In this document: positions 24,190 through 36,126 of the stretch, one piece after another
Layout: each line of letters begins with the position of its first letter
Numbering within the stretch: the stretch's first letter is position 1
Assembly: GCA_025526995.1 (NCBI GenBank)
Contig: JAHLKG010000024.1
Coordinates: 425,925-489,924, forward strand
From: Powellomyces hirtus
Taxonomy: Eukaryota; Chytridiomycota; Chytridiomycetes; Spizellomycetales; Powellomycetaceae
Direction of reading: 5' to 3'
DNA: 64,000 nucleotides
Notes under the pieces: model-generated
What the model saw: the letters and a program-made list of their open reading frames with translations, nothing else
What the model was told of the DNA's origin: nothing
Databases searched by the model: none
Made by a program: the position numbers and the translations under genes

Positions 24190-25653
24190 CTCTCGCAACT
24201 CAGCCTGAAGTTCCATTATCCGACATCTTGACGGCCGGCACGGGAGCATCGTCGTCTTCAATCACTGTCAAGCCGCTGATTTTGACACGAGACCGCAAAG
24301 ATGTTATGAGCGTTCTTAAAAACATTCCCACGAGATTTCCAAGAGGCGCCCGACCTCTTCTGATGGGCTCCCGTGCGGCCAAGTACTGGATGCCTCCTTT
24401 CCGGCCGCCATGGGACTGGAGTGTTATTGCTTTGGTCGATGACTTTCGTACCTGGATTGACGGTGGAGTCACCGAAAACTCGATGGAGCTCGTCTATTAT
24501 CCTATCGGGGATCTCACCACGCAAGGCGACAAGCTATGCCCTGGCCTCATGAAGCTCCATTGCGACATTGTCTATCGATCATCCGATTGCGACAATGCTG
24601 TTTTTGACATCGAGATCGTTACTAGCGCCATGGATAATGACGTGGTCCGAACTTTTGTCAACGTCAATTCAACTGAAGTTGTGAAGAAAACGAGGTCCGC
24701 CGCAAAATCATCTGCTCAAAGGTTATTGGAGTATTGCGCCCCAAGTGAAGAGACGATTGCACTCCCTCGGAACGGAATGACTTGCAAAGTTGCTTCTTTC
24801 GAAGTCCTCGAGGCTCTCAAACATTCGCACATCTTTTGGCCTGCTCACTTTCACAAGCACATCGCTGATCTCCATTTCCTACGCGCCCTTATTCCTAGTG
24901 ATAGCCATGGGCGTCGTGTGCGAAAGGATTGCCCCATGACGTCTCCTACACGAGATGTCACCCTTGAGGAAATCCTCCAGCTTCGCTACAAAGAAGCAAA
25001 AGCTTTCCGCGGTGTTCCTGCGGATCACATCAATCTGACCATGACCAACGAGGAATTTCTTGACCAAGATGATGATCTATTTGTTGAGCGACACGTACCG
25101 CACGACGACCTTCATGCAATGGTGAAGTACTTTGACATTCTCATTTACGACAACTCAAGAAAGAACGTTCCAAATCTATGGTTTCGAGGGAGTTCTTCAT
25201 GACGGCGGCGTACGACAAACAGCTGTAATGCGTGAAGGAGGAAGCTAAGGTTATTGCGCTGGAGCGGTTTTTGATTCCCGAAGTGTCCCATAATCGGCTT
25301 TCAGCCTTCCGCTCTGCATTGGTGAGGATATGCACGACATTGACCAAAGGCTGGTTCCGAAAGTTTGCTGTGGCTCTTGGGGCGGAGAGGATATCTGGAA
25401 CTCAACACTGATCAAAGTCAAACCTCTTGACAAGGTGGTCGCATTCCTCGAGGTCCTAATCTAACGGGCAGTCTCTTGATTGATTACATTCTAGCCTGGA
25501 TGCAGCCTCGTCTCGAAAAGCAATGGCAAGACTCCGTTCAAAAATGAGGTCAACGAAGCAAAAGTGGATGGAGATCTTCCTGTCCAGCAACAGAAACACT
25601 TGTGGTCTGATCTGTGGACTCTGAGATTTGGCGGCAAGATCGGAGCTGGCTGA
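24190..25653 (+). pseudogene. decayed nucleotidyltransferase-like gene (GSRA / D-W-x type)
   Basis: A frame open from about 24190, after a TTTCAG acceptor, to a TGA at 25202 encodes a globular protein. It contains LLMGSRAAKYW followed by PWDWSVIAL and, further on, HIFWPAHFHKHIADL and HDDLHAMVKYFD. The hG-S...D-h-x-h layout resembles the active site of nucleotidyltransferase-fold proteins, seen for example in large DNA viruses, but the second acidic residue is replaced by Ser. Coding similarity continues past the stop in another frame. There is a frameshift near 25160, an in-frame TAA near 25226 and another frameshift near 25375, and a final protein-like stretch after a TTCTAG acceptor ends at a TGA (25651-25653). 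The family assignment is tentative; the broken state is seen directly. Confidence 0.5.
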
Positions 25654-26157
25654 GACGGAGTGGGGAGGCAGCCTAACACATCATCGTCAAGAATCAGCAC
25701 GGACGTGTTTACAAATGACGTATGTCTCTGCAATTTCTTATTAGTGTTAGCGTAGGTGTCGTATTATGATTCTCGGATGCCCTTATTAGTTAGTGGTCAA
25801 TGTTTCTATTTGTATGTGTGACAAATTTATTTGAGTAATATCTAAATGCCAACTTGGCAAGTGTCTGTGATAGTATCGATACGGACAGGTACAGCAGCGG
25901 CGCGTAACGCCCACGACTTACGAACGTGAATATCTGGCGCTCCGACAGGAGGTACTCCCACGCTGGTAGAGTAGCTACTTTGTTGGCAGTATTCTTGGCG
26001 CTGACCGGGGGAACCCATATTCAACCATGGAGAAGGACGAGGTGTGTGTTGCGGTCGGGTCACAAATTGACAGTATCTCCAGTTTGGCCCGGTTCTCAGA
26101 CAGTTGCGGTTGGCATTGTCCACATAGGTGCTTCTCCTCGACACCTTAGAGCTGCTG
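25654..26157. other. intergenic, upstream of the RhoGEF
   Basis: About 500 bases between the pseudogene remnant and the RhoGEF start. An AT-rich part (25730-25850) is followed by mixed sequence that may hold a 5' UTR or an untranslated leader exon. No coding frame is supported. Confidence 0.45.
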
Positions 26158-29100
26158 ATGTCCCTGGCCCAGCAGCTCCGACAGATTGACACAACCAGTG
26201 GTATGCGAAAATGCACATATGCAGCGAGATGTTTGCTGTTTTCGCTTCGTACAAGAACACCGAGCGCTAACTGTGAAAACCTCCCAGTTCGCGTTAGTGA
26301 GTTGCACTACGATCACCCGGAACTTGCGCTCACCGAATTGACGTTGGTTAGAGCCCGATGCAACCAGCTGGAAGACGCCATTCGAGCTGGGAAAGCGACG
26401 GGAAAGGGAAAACGTGCCGCAACTCACGATGCACCAGCGTTTGCAGCTTCCGTTTATACTTCACCCGACCGGCATCCAGAACCAGTGGCAGCTGAAGTGG
26501 TGGAAATTGGGTCATCACATCACGTTGATATGCCAGAGAATGGCCGTGGACGCGCCGATGGGATAGAGCTCACCAATGCTTGGGATGATTCTCCGATACG
26601 GTCTAATGAGAACCATAACCCGCAACAACCTGCCCCGCCGCTAGATTATCCAAATCAAGCACAACGATCGCCATCCCAGTACTCGACTATGACGGAGCCT
26701 GCAATATACGAGGCTCAGCCGGTAAATGCGGTGAATTCGGTGAATCCTGTTACCCGTTCTGCCAGTCTTCCCTCCAAATCTCAAGGAACTAGTAGCGCGC
26801 AAAGTCGGAGCGAAGGGAACCGAATGTTCGACGCAATGGTAATGCTCCGTGATCTTCCTTTTGCCTGTGGTTCACCGATCCTGACACATTAGGTGCTTAT
26901 GTCTGTTCCAGGGACCGAGATGCACTCCTATCTTGGACGGAGATGTCGATACCAACCGCGTCTACATTGCCTTTAAACCCCATCTCAAAGCCGATCCAAC
27001 ATCTCTGGATGTGAATCTGAAAGCAGGAGACAAAGTCCGCGTCATTTGTGTGATGGAAGGTGGTGATGTTTTGGGGATCAATGTGGCAACTGGAGTAGAA
27101 GGGTGCTTTCCTTTGTCGTGCATCACAACTGAACAAGAATGGAAGGAGGTGCAAAAGCCAAGCACATCAGCTCCTGCTATCATCCCGTTCCCTACTCCCT
27201 TCCCCCATCCCTCTCCCGCCGCGCCAGCGGGCGTCGGTCCCAGCACTCGCTCAATTTCCTCTCAGGATGGTCAGATTCCAGGGCGCTACCTCGCTATCAA
27301 GAGCTATTTAGCGCAAACGGAGCTGGAAGCGTCTTTAAAGCTTGGAGATGAGGTGGATGTGACATTCTTTGAAGCGAATGGCGCCACCGCCTTTGGCACA
27401 AATCGAATGACCAAAATCCAAGGAGGATTTCCTGCTTCTCATCTTCGATTGTTGCCAGACACTGGGAGGCCGGAAAACAAAGTGATAGTTCCCCCCACAA
27501 GCTCCCTGTACGGAGCCCCCAGCTATAAACTAGAAGAGCTCTTTGCACAAGATCAGGCGTTCGCTATTGCGTCTGGCATGGACCTCCCGGCTCGAACGAC
27601 GTCGCTGTCCGTTCGACGCAATTCGACGAGCAGTAGCGCACCGTCAGAGAACCTTTCCCGCACCTCTTCCATTTATGAAGCTGCACGGGCGGAGGGACCA
27701 TCGAGCCATGCTTCAGGCCACGCTACACCTCCTGCGCTCTCACACCGACCTGCATCGACTGCTGACATCAAGATGGCGATGAGGCGGATCGGAGAAGAAA
27801 ACGAGGTCGCGTACAAGGAATACTGGGACACGACTGGAACTCTCAAAGCCGGTGGACAGCCAGTTCCACTGTCCGTGAACCTCGAATTGATGAAAGCTCT
27901 CACGAGCAACATTGCACAACATGATTTCCACGGACACAACCCGGAGGAGCGGCTACGGGAACGCGCGGAATTGATTGACCAGATGGAAGGAATATCCTCT
28001 GCTTCATCATCTGATCAAGCACGATCTTCGGAGGGCAGGCCTCCCCGCACAAGCATATTCCGTCAAAGGGATTCCTACTTCCCCGTTTCTCACGCCATTT
28101 CCCCGCCGTCACCATCCCTCTCGGGGCCAATGCCCGTTGCACCACCGCAATCTCCGGCGGCCCTCGAAGAGGCTCAGCGGCGCAAACGGGTGATGCTTGA
28201 AGTCATTCGGGAACTGGAGTACACGGAAACGAACTACCGCAATGATCTGCATACCTTAGTGGAGGTATGTGTTAACCTGAATGGTGGTTTGTACCGACGT
28301 GGCACGCAAGCTCAACCATCAATCCGAACCTTGCGCGCAGCACATTATGAAGCCTCTGATTGCGGAAAACATTGTCCGTAAGGCCGACATCGACAACATC
28401 TTCAAAAATGTTCCTGAGTTGGCTCAGTTGAGCGACAGCGTCGCAAAAGAGTTGTCTGATGCCGCAAAAGTGTTTGAACAGGACCCGTTTGCAGTTGGAC
28501 CTGTGTTCCTCAAGCATGTATGATTTGACGGAGGGGGGCACGATGTTTGGACGACGGTACTGACATCCCTCTCCGTTACAGGTTGAGGAGTGGAACTTCT
28601 ATGTCAAATATGTGGAGAACTATGCCATGGCGAAAAAGACATTGCGTCGTTTGGAAGATGCTGTACCTGGAGGTGAGGCCTTCAAACATTTCCTTGAGGT
28701 ATGTTTCGATGGGTTAGATAATTCACAAACGCGTTTGTGCATTTGAACTCAGTGATTCTTTTTGGTCAACTTTGTAGAGATGCAGACGGAAACCAGAATG
28801 CCATCGTGTTGATCTCAGTGGATTCTTGATCCTGCCTATACAACGGATCAGCAGATATTGGCTGCTATTAGAACGTGCGTACATACATGGTTGACGTTGA
28901 TGAGCGGTCTGAACGCTGACATCTTTTTATGTGCAGGCTTGGGCAAGTATAGCGATCACAAGAATCCCGCATATGAAATGTAAGTCATTGATCGGTTCGC
29001 CTGCGGCTTGTTGCTGTTGTCGTTTCCCTCTCATTGTTGATCACTCTGACTTCTCCCTTATTTGATTCACAGCATTGAGGTCGCGCAGCAGTACATGTTC

Positions 29101-30285
29101 CAAATGGGCAGCATGCTGGACTACGCCAAAAGAAGAGACGATGAAATTCATCGCATGTTCGAGATTGCCGAGGAAGTGAAAGGATTTCCGGTATGTCATT
29201 CGCTATCGTGTCTTGCTGCGGTGGTTGGAATGAGTATTTCTAATGTTGTTCAAATTTCCCTCATTCATAGACAAACATTATATCATTCACCCAACGCCGC
29301 TTCGTGAAGGACTTTGCAGCCGAAGACGAGCAGTCTGGCAAGAAGGTGGTCATCTTCCTATTCACCGACCGTCTGCTTCTGTGCACGGTTCGAAAAGCCA
29401 AAGATGTGGCTGTTGATGGTCGGAAATATGAGATGAACACCTTGTTTGATCTCACTACTTGCGCCATGCAAGACGATCCAAGTAAGTTTCTCATAAAGAA
29501 CCAGATAACCGCCCCCCCCCCCATGGGATGCTAAAACATGAATTGCAGACAACCCCGCTCTGCTCCATTTTCACGTGCAACGAGATCCCCCGGCCGCCGA
29601 TCCGCGAAACCGCTCGTCGCGATCATCAGACGGACCCCTCTCGCCAACCGGATCCCTTGCCGCGTCTTTCACATCATGGACAAATCGCCTATCAACTGCA
29701 TCCTTCGAATCTTCGTCTACTCCGTCACCTCACAACAAACACAACTCTACAGCCTCCCTCGGCCAAGGTGGATCCAGCTCCGGGTTGCCCAGCGATACTC
29801 TATCGACAACGACGCTCCGCTTCCAGACACCCAATGTCCGCCACGACTTCAACAAAGCCATAACGCAGTGCCACACCTACATGGCCAGCCGCCGTGACAG
29901 CGAACTCTTGCCCCGTTTTTCCTCTATCCATTCCAATCCTGGCCCCACCACTCCTGCTACTGCTACAGCACCCATCCCCCCACCCAAACCACAACATCCT
30001 ACAGCACCCATCCCCCCACCCAAACCACAACATCACTCCTCTCGACCGTCCCTCGACGTCCCGAGACCATCCTCGTACACTGACTTGTCTCCCACCCATC
30101 CATCATCACACCCACCATCTATATATGCGTCGACACAGGTGCTGAATACGGGGCCGGCGGTATTGCCAGCACCGTCACCTCAACCAACGCATCAGCATAA
30201 GCCACACACTCAACATCACCATTCGGGGTTCACCTATGGGGACGATCAGGAATTGCTAGATGAGCTTTATCGTGCCAAGAAGTAG
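26158..30285 (+). CDS. SH3-SH3-DH-PH Rho guanine-nucleotide exchange factor
   Basis: Predicted cytosolic/cortical activator of a Rho-family GTPase. Ten exons (26158-26200, 26288-26838, 26912-28264, 28341-28517, 28582-28698, 28778-28874, 28937-28979, 29073-29190, 29271-29481, 29549-30285) fit in phase and give 1148 residues. Two SH3-like domains lie at about 212-266 (GCFPLSCI end) and 321-377 (GGFPASHL end). The Dbl-homology domain (about 622-833) begins with VIRELEYTETNY and contains FLILPIQRISRYWLLLE. A PH domain follows (QRRFVKDFA, FLFTDRLLLC), interrupted by a long Ser-rich insert before its C-terminal helix near 1010. The tail is Pro/His/Ser-rich. The start ATG begins MSLAQQLRQIDTTS; an untranslated or coding exon further upstream cannot be excluded. 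It is not a CDC24 relative by layout, since CDC24 has CH and PB1 domains. Confidence 0.9.
29965..30036. repeat. 36-bp tandem duplication in the RhoGEF proline tail
   Basis: Two near-identical 36-base units (29965-30000 and 30001-30036) encode TAPIPPPKPQHP and TAPIPPPKPQHH in tandem. The result is a doubled PPPKP motif of the kind bound by SH3 domains, in a protein that itself has two SH3-like domains. Confidence 0.85.
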
Positions 30286-30576
30286 CGCTGAAGCAGCAGT
30301 CTAAGGCGTTTGATCTGATACTCCTTCGTTGCATCCAATTTTGTTATACCCAAAGTAGAGTGTGCATCACTTTCCCTTCTTTTTGCATAGTCTGTAAATA
30401 GCAGCTCATTTTTGTCTCTCATATCGAGGGGAGGTTTTGTTGTGTATTTCTATGCGTAGCTCATCGTTTGTTTTGCAGGCAAAACAAAAAGCGGATAAGG
30501 AAATAAAGAGTGTTCTCTATGTAAACTATACCTTGTGTAATCTATGTATGAATGCCTTCTACAAACAAGCAAATTC

Positions 30577-32096
30577 CTACAACCCTCTATTGAACCAGAC
30601 TCTCTCAACGGGTTCCCCATTCTTGGTCTTCAAGCCTTTGAACTTGTCTTCCAGTTTCTCAACCTTCAAGCTCGCTTGCTGCGGGAAAAGGGCAACTGCG
30701 CAGGGGAGCGCAGCGAGGAGGGAGCCAGTGATGGTGAGGAGATTGAGCGGGGCCCGCAGGCGCGGGTTGCGTGCAATGAAACGGGTCTTGTCTACGCGCG
30801 CCATGATAAGAGATGGGATGAAGACGATGGGGAAGGAGGTGGCGACGCGGGAGATGGCGACCTGTGGAAAACCAAGCAAAAGAGTCCATGGAGTGAGGAT
30901 GTGACAGGAGCTTCTGGCCGCTGTGAATCTGCACGAACCTGTCCAATAGCATGTCGCCCAGCGACGGTCGACTTTCCAATCGTCGTTCCATCCTGGTCCA
31001 TGACATCAATCCCATCAGTCAATTCCTTCTTGCGCATTAAAATCACATTCAATGTTCCAGCCGTGACGACGGCAGTGAAGGGCACGGCGCGCGCCAACAG
31101 CGCTTGCGTCGACGGTTTGAGCGAGGTGGCGCGTTTGACGCTTTCGTTCATCCCGACGGCAATACCGCAGGATGCGGCGACTGCGGACACGTACGCGGCT
31201 GGAAAAGGGAGATAAGGTGGTTAGGGGAGAGAATGTGGAGAGGGAAGAAGGGAGAGGAGGTGGACGTACTGGCGGTCTCGGTCATATTCATCGTAGTGGT
31301 CTTTTGATGGATATAGGGAATCAATTCAATAAATTGAATGGTTTTGGTTCATACTTAGCTCTTGCTTTATACCTTATTAGCATTGAAGTAATTGAATGCG
31401 ACGTTGACACTTTGGTTCACCCATTGCCAGAAAATAATCGTAGCCGTCTACACAACAAGGAGAAAAACTCATTTTTAGCAATCCACAATCGCGACAACAA
31501 CAAAGTTACTGCTCCGGATACGTACAGCTGGGTTGGGCAAGAGCATTCCAACCACAATCGCCAAGTTCGTCGGCACAAACGACGCCATTCGGAACGGCAA
31601 CAAGATCTTCTCCCCCGTGTCGGGATGGAATGTGCTATCCACCACTATACGGTCAACCATCCGGAAAAAGTCAAGGTCTCAGCCACGCATTCTTTCACTC
31701 TTGCCGGGGTAATGACTTTTGAGCGCAACGTACGTCCTTTGGCCTTCCACACCTCCTCGGGATCGGCATTCGATCGACCCGCTTTGTATTCTGCAACGAG
31801 CTGTTTGGCGGCTTCGAGTTGGGCATTTGTTGCGAGAAGGTTGCTAGAATTCCAAACAAAGGGACAGTATTTAGATGTCTGTATTCATGGGAGCTTCTTG
31901 AAACTGAGTTCCAACCAGTTGAATGACTTACAGGGGATTGGTAAACTCAGAAAAGTGTTTCAGACGGCCCCAGTAGGTTGACTGGTCATACCGTGGCTTG
32001 TCTGAAAAGTCCCCCGCAAACTGTCAGACATTGCAAAACCAATATGTGACGGTTCGTCGCTCAGCAAACATTACCGAGATCGATCCGTTCGATCAT
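30577..32096 (-). CDS. sideroflexin (mitochondrial serine/amino-acid carrier)
   Basis: Mitochondrial inner-membrane protein; human SFXN1 imports serine for one-carbon metabolism. Eight exons (32096-32075, 32001-31932, 31843-31734, 31644-31526, 31447-31373, 31300-31270, 31198-30939, 30861-30577) give 323 residues, the usual family length. Visible family blocks: DKPRYDQSTYWGRLKHF at the N-terminus, FHPDTGEK (about 73-80), PFRMASFVPTN, FWQWVNQS, NVILMRKKEL, the C-terminal transmembrane region ending CAVALFPQQ, and the end VWFNRGL. Intron 5 uses a CAAAAG acceptor, and exon 6 is only 31 bases. The assignment is secure; the transported substrate is inferred from animal and yeast homologues. Confidence 0.95.
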
Positions 32097-32453
32097 TGTG
32101 TGCGACTGGTTGCCTGAGCTGGTCCTGCGACTGAGGGGGATGCAGAAGAGAGGGCCTTGTCACTATCCTGAGGGGCCAAACGGACAGTGAGCGGTGGTTT
32201 CCCGTTTCGTTGGGAGAGCGGAACCGCGGACCGACTCGAACGCACACTTTTGTTGTTTGCGATCCCGATATTGACGGATTGTTTAATAAGCCATGTAACA
32301 CGCGCTTTGACGGCATCCACGTTGGATGACGGACAGATACCAGCGTGCAAAAAAACTTGTACAAGGGAGAAGTGCATCTAAATTCTAACAAAAACACGAT
32401 CTTTGACATACTTACATGCTTAATGTCCAATACAGCTCAAAACGCGCGGGGAC

Positions 32454-32749
32454 TACAACCCTCTTTCACGTAGGCTTGCATCTCAGAGCTCGTCCCGAGC
32501 AGTCCTGAATAGGAATCCGTCACACAAAACGCGTTTTCGGGTCGAGTTTGTGCACAAAGTAGTTGGGACAGAGGATCTCGCAATTGCGAGGCGCACAGTC
32601 TGTCGGTGGGAAGGTCGGGCAGCCAACAGACCCAGAACAGTGGTAGGTCCTCAATGATGCGGTACTTGACCTGAAAACGCGGTTTGTGTGACAGATTCCA
32701 ATTCAGGACTGCTCGGGACGAGCTGTGAGATGGGTGAAAGAGGGTTGTA
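32454..32749. mobile_element. MITE-like element with long terminal inverted repeats
   Basis: Left arm (32454-32538) and right arm (32673-32749) are imperfect inverted copies of about 77-85 bases. For example TACAACCCTCTTTCAC at the left end pairs with GTGAAAGAGGGTTGTA at the right, and GCTCGTCCCGAGCAGTCCTG with its complement further in. The left arm has about nine extra bases near 32470. About 134 bases lie between the arms. A TA dinucleotide flanks CAACCC on both sides and could be a target-site duplication. There is no transposase frame, so it is either a non-autonomous element or a hairpin in the 3' UTR of the glucosyltransferase, whose stop codon lies three bases away. Confidence 0.7.
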
Positions 32750-32751
32750 TT

Positions 32752-35475
32752 CTATATAGATACTTTCTGGGAGTTTTTCTCGAAGGATTTGCGGAAGGAA
32801 GACGACATGGATGCTACGGAAGACGAGGATGAAGCCCGGCTCACAGTGGAGGGACGCAGACCCCCCTTCGCCGCAAGAATCTGAAAGTCTCGAGCAATCC
32901 CCTCGCAGGTCTCAATCTCGTATCCTGTCAATTGACTGGCCAACACCCGCCAGTCCTGTTCTTCTGAATCCGTCAGAAGACTCCTCTCGGTCACTTTGTC
33001 AACATTGCCTTTCATCGCTCTTTTGGTTTCCTCAACGACTCCCATCCCGAGAGCTCCAACACCCCGGATGATGCCGGAAGCTGGCTTTGTGAGAAAGTTG
33101 CCCATGCCAATCAATGAACCACGCATGGCACCAGCCGCTCCCTCCTTTCTGCCAAACTCGATAGGTTTCATGACAAGATCCTTCCACCCATCGTAGATCC
33201 CTAAAGCAGCTTGTTTGCCGCCCTCCTTCGCTCCAGACCATAAGCCATCCACGTGGGTCTTCTTCCGAGGCTTGTGAGTGGGGTCCCACAGTGCTGGAGT
33301 TCTCGCCAATCCATCCGAGAACTCATCGAGCGTTGGTACGGTTGCTAAGTAAGAACTGTAAGCTTTGCAGTAAGCGTGAATGAGATACTTCCAACCAGTG
33401 TTCATCTCTTACCGATGAATGGGGCCGCTAAAAAGTTGCCAACACCCCGTCCAACTCCTTCACTAACAGCAAGGACTTTTTCGTGAGGTTTGTCGGCCTG
33501 CGCTGCTTTCCGGAAACCTTTGACTGGTTCTGTAACGAGGCTTCCAAATCCCACAAACAAGGCTTTGGTGGCTCCCATCCCAGGCAACTGGTCGTGATCG
33601 TGCATGAGCTGCCATTTCTTCGTTCGATGAATTTTTAGATCCTTTTCGGTAATCAAGCCCGCGCAAGCAAGAATCTGTGCAACGTTTCGAGAAATCTGCA
33701 GCTTATGTCTGGGAAGAGTGTACGCAGCGGCATGACGATCGTTCAGGTCACTTCGCAATTTGTCCAATGGAAGGTGTCTGTGAAAGGAGTTAGCACCAGC
33801 TTTGACGCCATGTTCCTGCTCTATTTGACGGCCAATGGCTTGCGCGGTCTCTACAGTCGCAGGTGAAAGCGCTGCTTGAATTGCGGCAGCGAGTTTCTCA
33901 GGAGTACAATGCTTGGCTGGAATGGGCATGGGTCCTGCTCTAGACTGCAACGAACGTGAGCAAGCGTTGGATAGGCTTTCCGCGCCATAAAAAAACTGAC
34001 CCTATAAACCATGGAACCCCAGAAAAACTGGTCGCCGAAAAATGGAACCACAATCGTTGGCTTGCCACATCTCAACCCCGCGCTAAGTGTGCCAGCACCT
34101 CCGTGGTGACAGACTGCCGATACTCGTTGAAATAGCCAATCATGCGGACAATCGCCGATAAAGTAGATGTTGGGATTCTGCTCTACCCTGGGGGACCCTG
34201 GACTAGTGTTTCCCAAACCAGCCCAACCTTTGGAGATGAGCGCGCGAACACCAGATATGCGGACCGCTTCCAGAATCGTTGCAGTGAGCTTTGTAGAGTC
34301 ATATCCAGTGATACTTCCGAAGCCAATGTAGATAGGAGCTGGACCGGCTTTGAGGAACTCTACCAGATCGGCCGGTGGGCTGTAACTTGTGGCAAGGTCC
34401 AAGAAGTAGAAACCACTGATGTCTAGTGTGATGTAATCATGAATGAGCCAGTGCCCAGAGAGAAGAGAAGTAGGTACGATTGCTAATATTCACCAATGTG
34501 ATCTCCCCAATCAATCGGTTTCGGAATGAGCGACGGGCTCCAACAGTAGGTGTGAGGGACCTTGAGCTCACTGATTGACTCTGTTCCTTGTTGAAAACTC
34601 ATCTCGTCGAGGCCGAGAGTCTTGGTACGAAAGTCGTTGACCACGTCACCCAAACCAGTCCAAGTGAAGGATTCCATGATGTCATAGCTCGCATAATTCA
34701 ACCTCTTGCGCACGGCTTTCAAATGGTCAATGTTCGTTAACGGATGCGGAAAACTTCCCGTGGCAGTCCATGGCATGGTAAACGAGATTTGCAACGGGAT
34801 GCCAAGTTTTTCTGCACAATGTATATGACCATAGGACGGCGGATTAGCGATGATGATATCCGCAGCAAAGGGTTCGCCCGTCTCGTCGTCCGGATCAATG
34901 CAGGAACGCCAGGTTGTTTCCAGAATTTTTCTGATGGTTTTACGCTTCCGGCCCACATCTCCACGGGCGACGGAGGAAACGCTGGGAATGAGGCCCCCGT
35001 TCTCAACCATGAAAGCCATCAATTCCGCAGGATCTGCAGCGAGAGGAAAGAATTCCACTTTGTTGTCGCGGACAAACTTTCGGAACACTTCGTGAGTGGC
35101 AATCCTTACCCTGTGGCCGTAAGTTTGAAGTTCCTTTGCCAGAGCCACAAAAGGCTGCACATCACCGCGGCTGCCAATAATTTGTATAACGATGGAAAGA
35201 CGAGGAATTGGAGGACCAGCGGGCTTTGCGGTAGAGTGAATAAAAGGCTCTTGCTCTTTATAAAGGCTCGCATACGAATCCGTGCGAACAGTTTCCTCCT
35301 TGGAATTCGCGCCAAGAGCTTGCAGGTAGGTAGGTGGCAAGTTCAAGACGGACGCTCGTCCGTCATCCTGGAGTGTGAGAGTCTCGGCCACTTCGCGCAT
35401 GGATTGCCGCCTCAGTGGAGCGCTGGACGATGGCGAGCCAACGGTGCCTTGTTGCGAGTCGGTGAGCTTGTCCAT
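32752..35475 (-). CDS. sterol 3-beta-glucosyltransferase (GT1/UGT80 type)
   Basis: Predicted to transfer glucose from UDP-glucose to membrane sterols such as ergosterol. Four exons (35475-34494, 34422-34001, 33944-33413, 33344-32752) give 842 residues. The N-terminal half has the sterol-binding GT1 start IIGSRGDVQPFVALAKEL (about residues 99-116) and HRVRIATHE. The C-terminal half has APIYIGFGSI, WLFQRVSAVCHHGGAGTLS and VPFFGDQFFWGSMV, the UDP-sugar binding signature. Upstream PH/GRAM domains, as in yeast Atg26, are absent. The last 350 residues contain two Gly-rich amphipathic segments (KALFVGFGSLVTEPVKGF and GAMRGSLIGMGNFLTKPASG) resembling the C-terminal membrane-binding regions of Atg2/Vps13-type proteins; that link is tentative. 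It ends in a Ser-rich tail. Confidence 0.93.
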
Positions 35476-36126
35476 GTCGACGGCGAATATAGTCTACCCG
35501 AACTTTCCTTTCTCTCTGGATGCGCGTGGAAGTCGTTGAGAGTTGCAGCGGACGGGACAGGAGGTTTGTGCCTGACGTTGCAGGTTTTAAGAAGAATCAT
35601 TTCCTTGAAGTGACGGACCTCACACACACACGTTGACGAGTCAAATCATAGCCATAGCCACGCGACATCAAATTCATTCTGGATAATCACAGCGCCAAGC
35701 AAAAAGCACAATGCCAAGAAAAAAAGACAGACGAACACATGGAACGAGTTGCATACGCTCTAACACACACAACACACGCGCATATTTCTCGCAGAATAAT
35801 ATCTCGTATCAGCCCATCATCGGAAGGAGACGAATCATCAACCAACATCATCGCATGATTCTCATCCGCGCTAAAACAATGTCACTGCCACAACAACCAT
35901 CTGTGCCTTCTGGGTAATTCCCATCTCATAGCCACCAATGCCGACCGTCTTTTTACACCGTATGCGTTTGCCAAAGAAGCGATCATCCATGCAGTCCAGA
36001 AAGGCGTCATCATAGCAGATCAGGTGCAGACACGTGTTACGTAATCCGATCACATCCCCCCTCCGCTCGACTACGACAACAAAGGGAGCGAACGGATCGG
36101 CCACTCTTGAAACCGTGTATTGTTGG
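35476..36126. other. intergenic, divergent promoter region
   Basis: Between the start of the sterol glucosyltransferase (minus) and the receptor remnant (plus). It holds CACACACAC-type runs (35619-35630 and 35764-35777). No gene is supported. Confidence 0.5.

Noticed and set aside
34744..35613. 289-codon plus-strand frame
   Set aside because: Antisense to the first exon of the sterol glucosyltransferase; no domain of its own.
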